Source of the DNA: Hyphomicrobium_A sp036559705
GTDB taxonomy: Bacteria > Pseudomonadota > Alphaproteobacteria > Rhizobiales > Hyphomicrobiaceae
Direction of reading: 5' to 3'
Assembly: GCA_036559705.1 (NCBI GenBank)
Contig: DATBSP010000088.1
Span: 1-35,521 of the forward strand
DNA: 35,521 nt
Positions 34,067 to 35,521 of the stretch are shown in pieces (within the stretch, counting starts at the first letter, position 1; every line of letters starts with the position of its first letter). The translations under genes and the position numbers were made by a program. The notes under the pieces were generated by a model. It did not search any database and was not told the origin of the DNA. It worked only from the letters and a program-made list of their open reading frames with translations.

Positions 34067-35068
34067 ATGAACGACATTCCCGAGATAAAGACACTTGCCG
34101 CCACCAAAACGTGGGGTCGCGGCCGCGTCTACGATTCGATTGCCGAGACCATCGGGCACACGCCGCTGGTGCGGCTGTCGAAGATCACTGCTGCCGCCAA
34201 GGTGCGGGCCGACATTCTGTTGAAGCTCGAGTTCTTCAACCCGTTGTCGTCGGTGAAGGACCGCATCGGCGTCGCCATGATCGATACCTTGGAAGCGCAA
34301 GGCCGCATTACCCCAGGTCGCACGGTGCTCATCGAGCCGACGTCCGGCAATACCGGCATCGGTCTGGCGTTCGTCGCCGCCTCGCGCGGCTACCGGCTCA
34401 TCCTCGTGATGCCGGAGACCATGTCGATCGAGCGGCGCAAGATCTTGACGCATCTCGGCGCCGAGCTCGAGCTCACGCCCGGCCCCGGCGGCATGCCGGC
34501 AGCGGTGGAGCGCGCCAACGAGCTTGCCAAGACGATCCCCGGCGCTGTCATTCCAGGGCAGTTCGACAATCCCGCCAATCCGCTGGTGCACGAGAAGACG
34601 ACGGCAGAAGAGATCTGGAACGACACCGGCGGTAAGGTCGACGCAATCGTCATCGGCGTCGGCACGGGCGGCACGTTGACGGGCGTCGCCCGCGTGCTGA
34701 AGCCGCGCAAGCCGAGCCTCAAGATCATCGCAGTGGAGCCGACGACGAGCCCCGTTCTGTCGGGCAAGCCACGCGGACCGCACAAGATTCAGGGCATCGG
34801 TGCCGGCTTCATTCCCTCGATCCTCGACACTGGTTTGATCGACGAGATCGTCACCGTGTCGAGCGAGCAGGCGTTCGAGGTATCGCGCCTTGTCGCCAAG
34901 GTGGAGGGAATTCCCGGCGGCATCTCTACTGGCGCCAATGTCGCGGCGGCATTGTCAGTCGGCGAGAGGCCCGAGTACGCGGGCAAGACGATCGTTACCT
35001 TCGCGCCGTCGGCGGCCGAGCGCTACTACACGAGCGATCTCTTCCTCGACCCGAGCAAGACAACCTGA
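34067..35068 (+). CDS. cysK: Cysteine synthase A (O-acetylserine sulfhydrylase)
   Basis: CysK makes cysteine from O-acetylserine and sulfide with pyridoxal phosphate. The 333-residue protein has the PLP lysine Lys64 in NPLSSVKDRIG, the substrate loop TSGNTGIG (92-99), and the phosphate-binding GVGTGGT. The loop PHKIQGIGAGFIP and the ending AERYYTSDLF are typical of CysK rather than CysM. The ATG has GAGG upstream. It is separated from dut by 118 bases and is followed by 313 gene-free bases and an encapsulin-like gene, which makes a sulfur link likely. Confidence 0.94.
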   Translation: MNDIPEIKTLAATKTWGRGRVYDSIAETIGHTPLVRLSKITAAAKVRADILLKLEFFNPLSSVKDRIGVAMIDTLEAQGRITPGRTVLIEPTSGNTGIGLAFVAASRGYRLILVMPETMSIERRKILTHLGAELELTPGPGGMPAAVERANELAKTIPGAVIPGQFDNPANPLVHEKTTAEEIWNDTGGKVDAIVIGVGTGGTLTGVARVLKPRKPSLKIIAVEPTTSPVLSGKPRGPHKIQGIGAGFIPSILDTGLIDEIVTVSSEQAFEVSRLVAKVEGIPGGISTGANVAAALSVGERPEYAGKTIVTFAPSAAERYYTSDLFLDPSKTT

Positions 35069-35182
35069 ATCCGACAAATTCAACCGACGTCGCAGTTTGA
35101 TTTCGCATCGCAGGCAATTCGAATTCTGAACGCGTGTCCGGAATAGCAGACGGTTCGCGCGTGCTAATCTTTCAGTCGCATA

Positions 35183-35198
35183 ATTCGTCATAGCGAAT
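35183..35198. promoter_or_regulatory. Possible operator upstream of the encapsulin-like gene
   Basis: ATTCG (35183-35187), 6 bases, CGAAT (35194-35198) is a perfect 5-base inverted repeat 27 bases ahead of the candidate -35 hexamer. The regulator is unknown. Confidence 0.3.
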
Positions 35199-35225
35199 GA
35201 AAGCGATGGGTGCGACATTATTTTG

Positions 35226-35254
35226 CTTGTGCGAAGGATACGGCAGAATATAAA
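35226..35254 (+). promoter_or_regulatory. Candidate promoter of the encapsulin-like gene
   Basis: CTTGTG (35226-35231), 17 bases, TATAAA (35249-35254) is a good housekeeping-type match for an alphaproteobacterium, about 127 bases ahead of the ATG at 35382. Confidence 0.4.
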
Positions 35255-35381
35255 TCCTGGGCTAGCGAGCTAATCGCAAACTAATTCCAATCATGTGGGC
35301 GTGACCATAACGCTCGACGAACTGTTTTGCGCAGCCAAAGAGGGCCGCGCATGACCCAAACGTTTTGAAAAGGGATCGGTC

Positions 35382-35521
35382 ATGGCCGAGGAAGGCGAAG
35401 GTCGCGGCACACTAGCCGAGGGCGCAGCAAGACAATTAGCCAATGCGACGAAAACGAGGGCCCAATGGGGTGGCATCACCCCGCGCTGGCTCATTCCCTT
35501 CCTGCCGTGGACGCCGGTCGA
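35382..35521 (+). CDS. Family 2A encapsulin shell protein (SrpI-like), N-terminal fragment
   Basis: Only the first 46 codons are in the window. After an acidic start the reading GAARQLANATKTRAQW, then GGITPRWLIPFLPWTPV, matches what I recall of the N-terminal arm of family 2 encapsulins such as SrpI of Synechococcus (ARQLANATKT..., ITPRWL, WVPVE). These HK97-fold proteins form icosahedral shells. Family 2A shells usually load a cysteine desulfurase encoded next door and are linked to sulfur storage or cysteine use, which agrees with cysK upstream. ATG 35382 follows AAGGGAT. Family 2B (with a cyclic-nucleotide-binding insert) cannot be excluded from so short a piece. Confidence 0.7.
   Translation, partial: MAEEGEGRGTLAEGAARQLANATKTRAQWGGITPRWLIPFLPWTPV

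Larger units (their letters stand above)
35069..35381. other. 313-base stretch without a gene, promoter region of the encapsulin-like gene
   Basis: This is richer in A+T than the rest of the window. It contains an inverted repeat ATTCG-N6-CGAAT (35183-35198), a weaker TAGCA-N13-TGCTA (35144-35166) and a promoter candidate at 35226. I see no T-rich hairpin terminator for cysK. Confidence 0.5.

Noticed and set aside
1..35521. CRISPR arrays, insertion sequences, integrases or phage genes
   Set aside because: No regularly spaced repeats and no transposase, integrase or phage-type reading frames were seen.

Overview
The window is chromosomal DNA from an alphaproteobacterium, most likely of the order Hyphomicrobiales (Rhizobiales). 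The G+C content is high. The signs are a tRNA-His without the extra G-1, a lysC/ubiG divergent pair followed by ptsP, prfA, prmC and a DUF4167 gene, an Irr-type iron box, and several GGAAC-N16/17-CGTT promoters of the EcfG general stress sigma factor. I see no insertion sequence, phage gene or CRISPR array.

1-10.5 kb is housekeeping DNA. It holds the 5' part of clpB, a MOSC-domain gene, and a leftward series lysC > ptsP > HTH/membrane protein > prfA > prmC > DUF4167, with ubiG divergent from lysC.

10.5-16.4 kb is an accessory stretch that reads as a general stress response cluster. Five perfect EcfG-type promoters lie 22-50 bases ahead of five small genes: a lipoprotein, a four-helix membrane protein, a 72-residue protein resembling the anti-sigma factor NepR, a single-domain response regulator and a DUF3309 membrane peptide. 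A sixth near match precedes a small gene broken by two frameshifts. An OpgG/OpgD-type glucan gene, an alpha/beta hydrolase and a small 'FPASDP' protein lie among them.

16.4-20.4 kb holds an MFS exporter, a small unknown gene, tRNA-His, a phasin and a soluble histidine kinase. 20.4-23.9 kb is a ferric iron ABC uptake operon (binding protein, an unknown 12-cysteine protein, fused permease) preceded by an Irr-box-like palindrome. No ATPase gene is present.

23.9-31.9 kb holds a zinc aspartoacylase-type enzyme, an AsmA-like protein, a leftward operon of a two-part sodium/solute symporter plus glpD, and a TPR protein. 32.0-35.1 kb is coaBC-dut-cysK. The window ends in the first 46 codons of a gene that looks like a family 2A encapsulin shell (SrpI-like), a nanocompartment normally linked to cysteine desulfurase, which fits its position after cysK.

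All identifications come from reading the sequence and from memory of protein families. No search was run.
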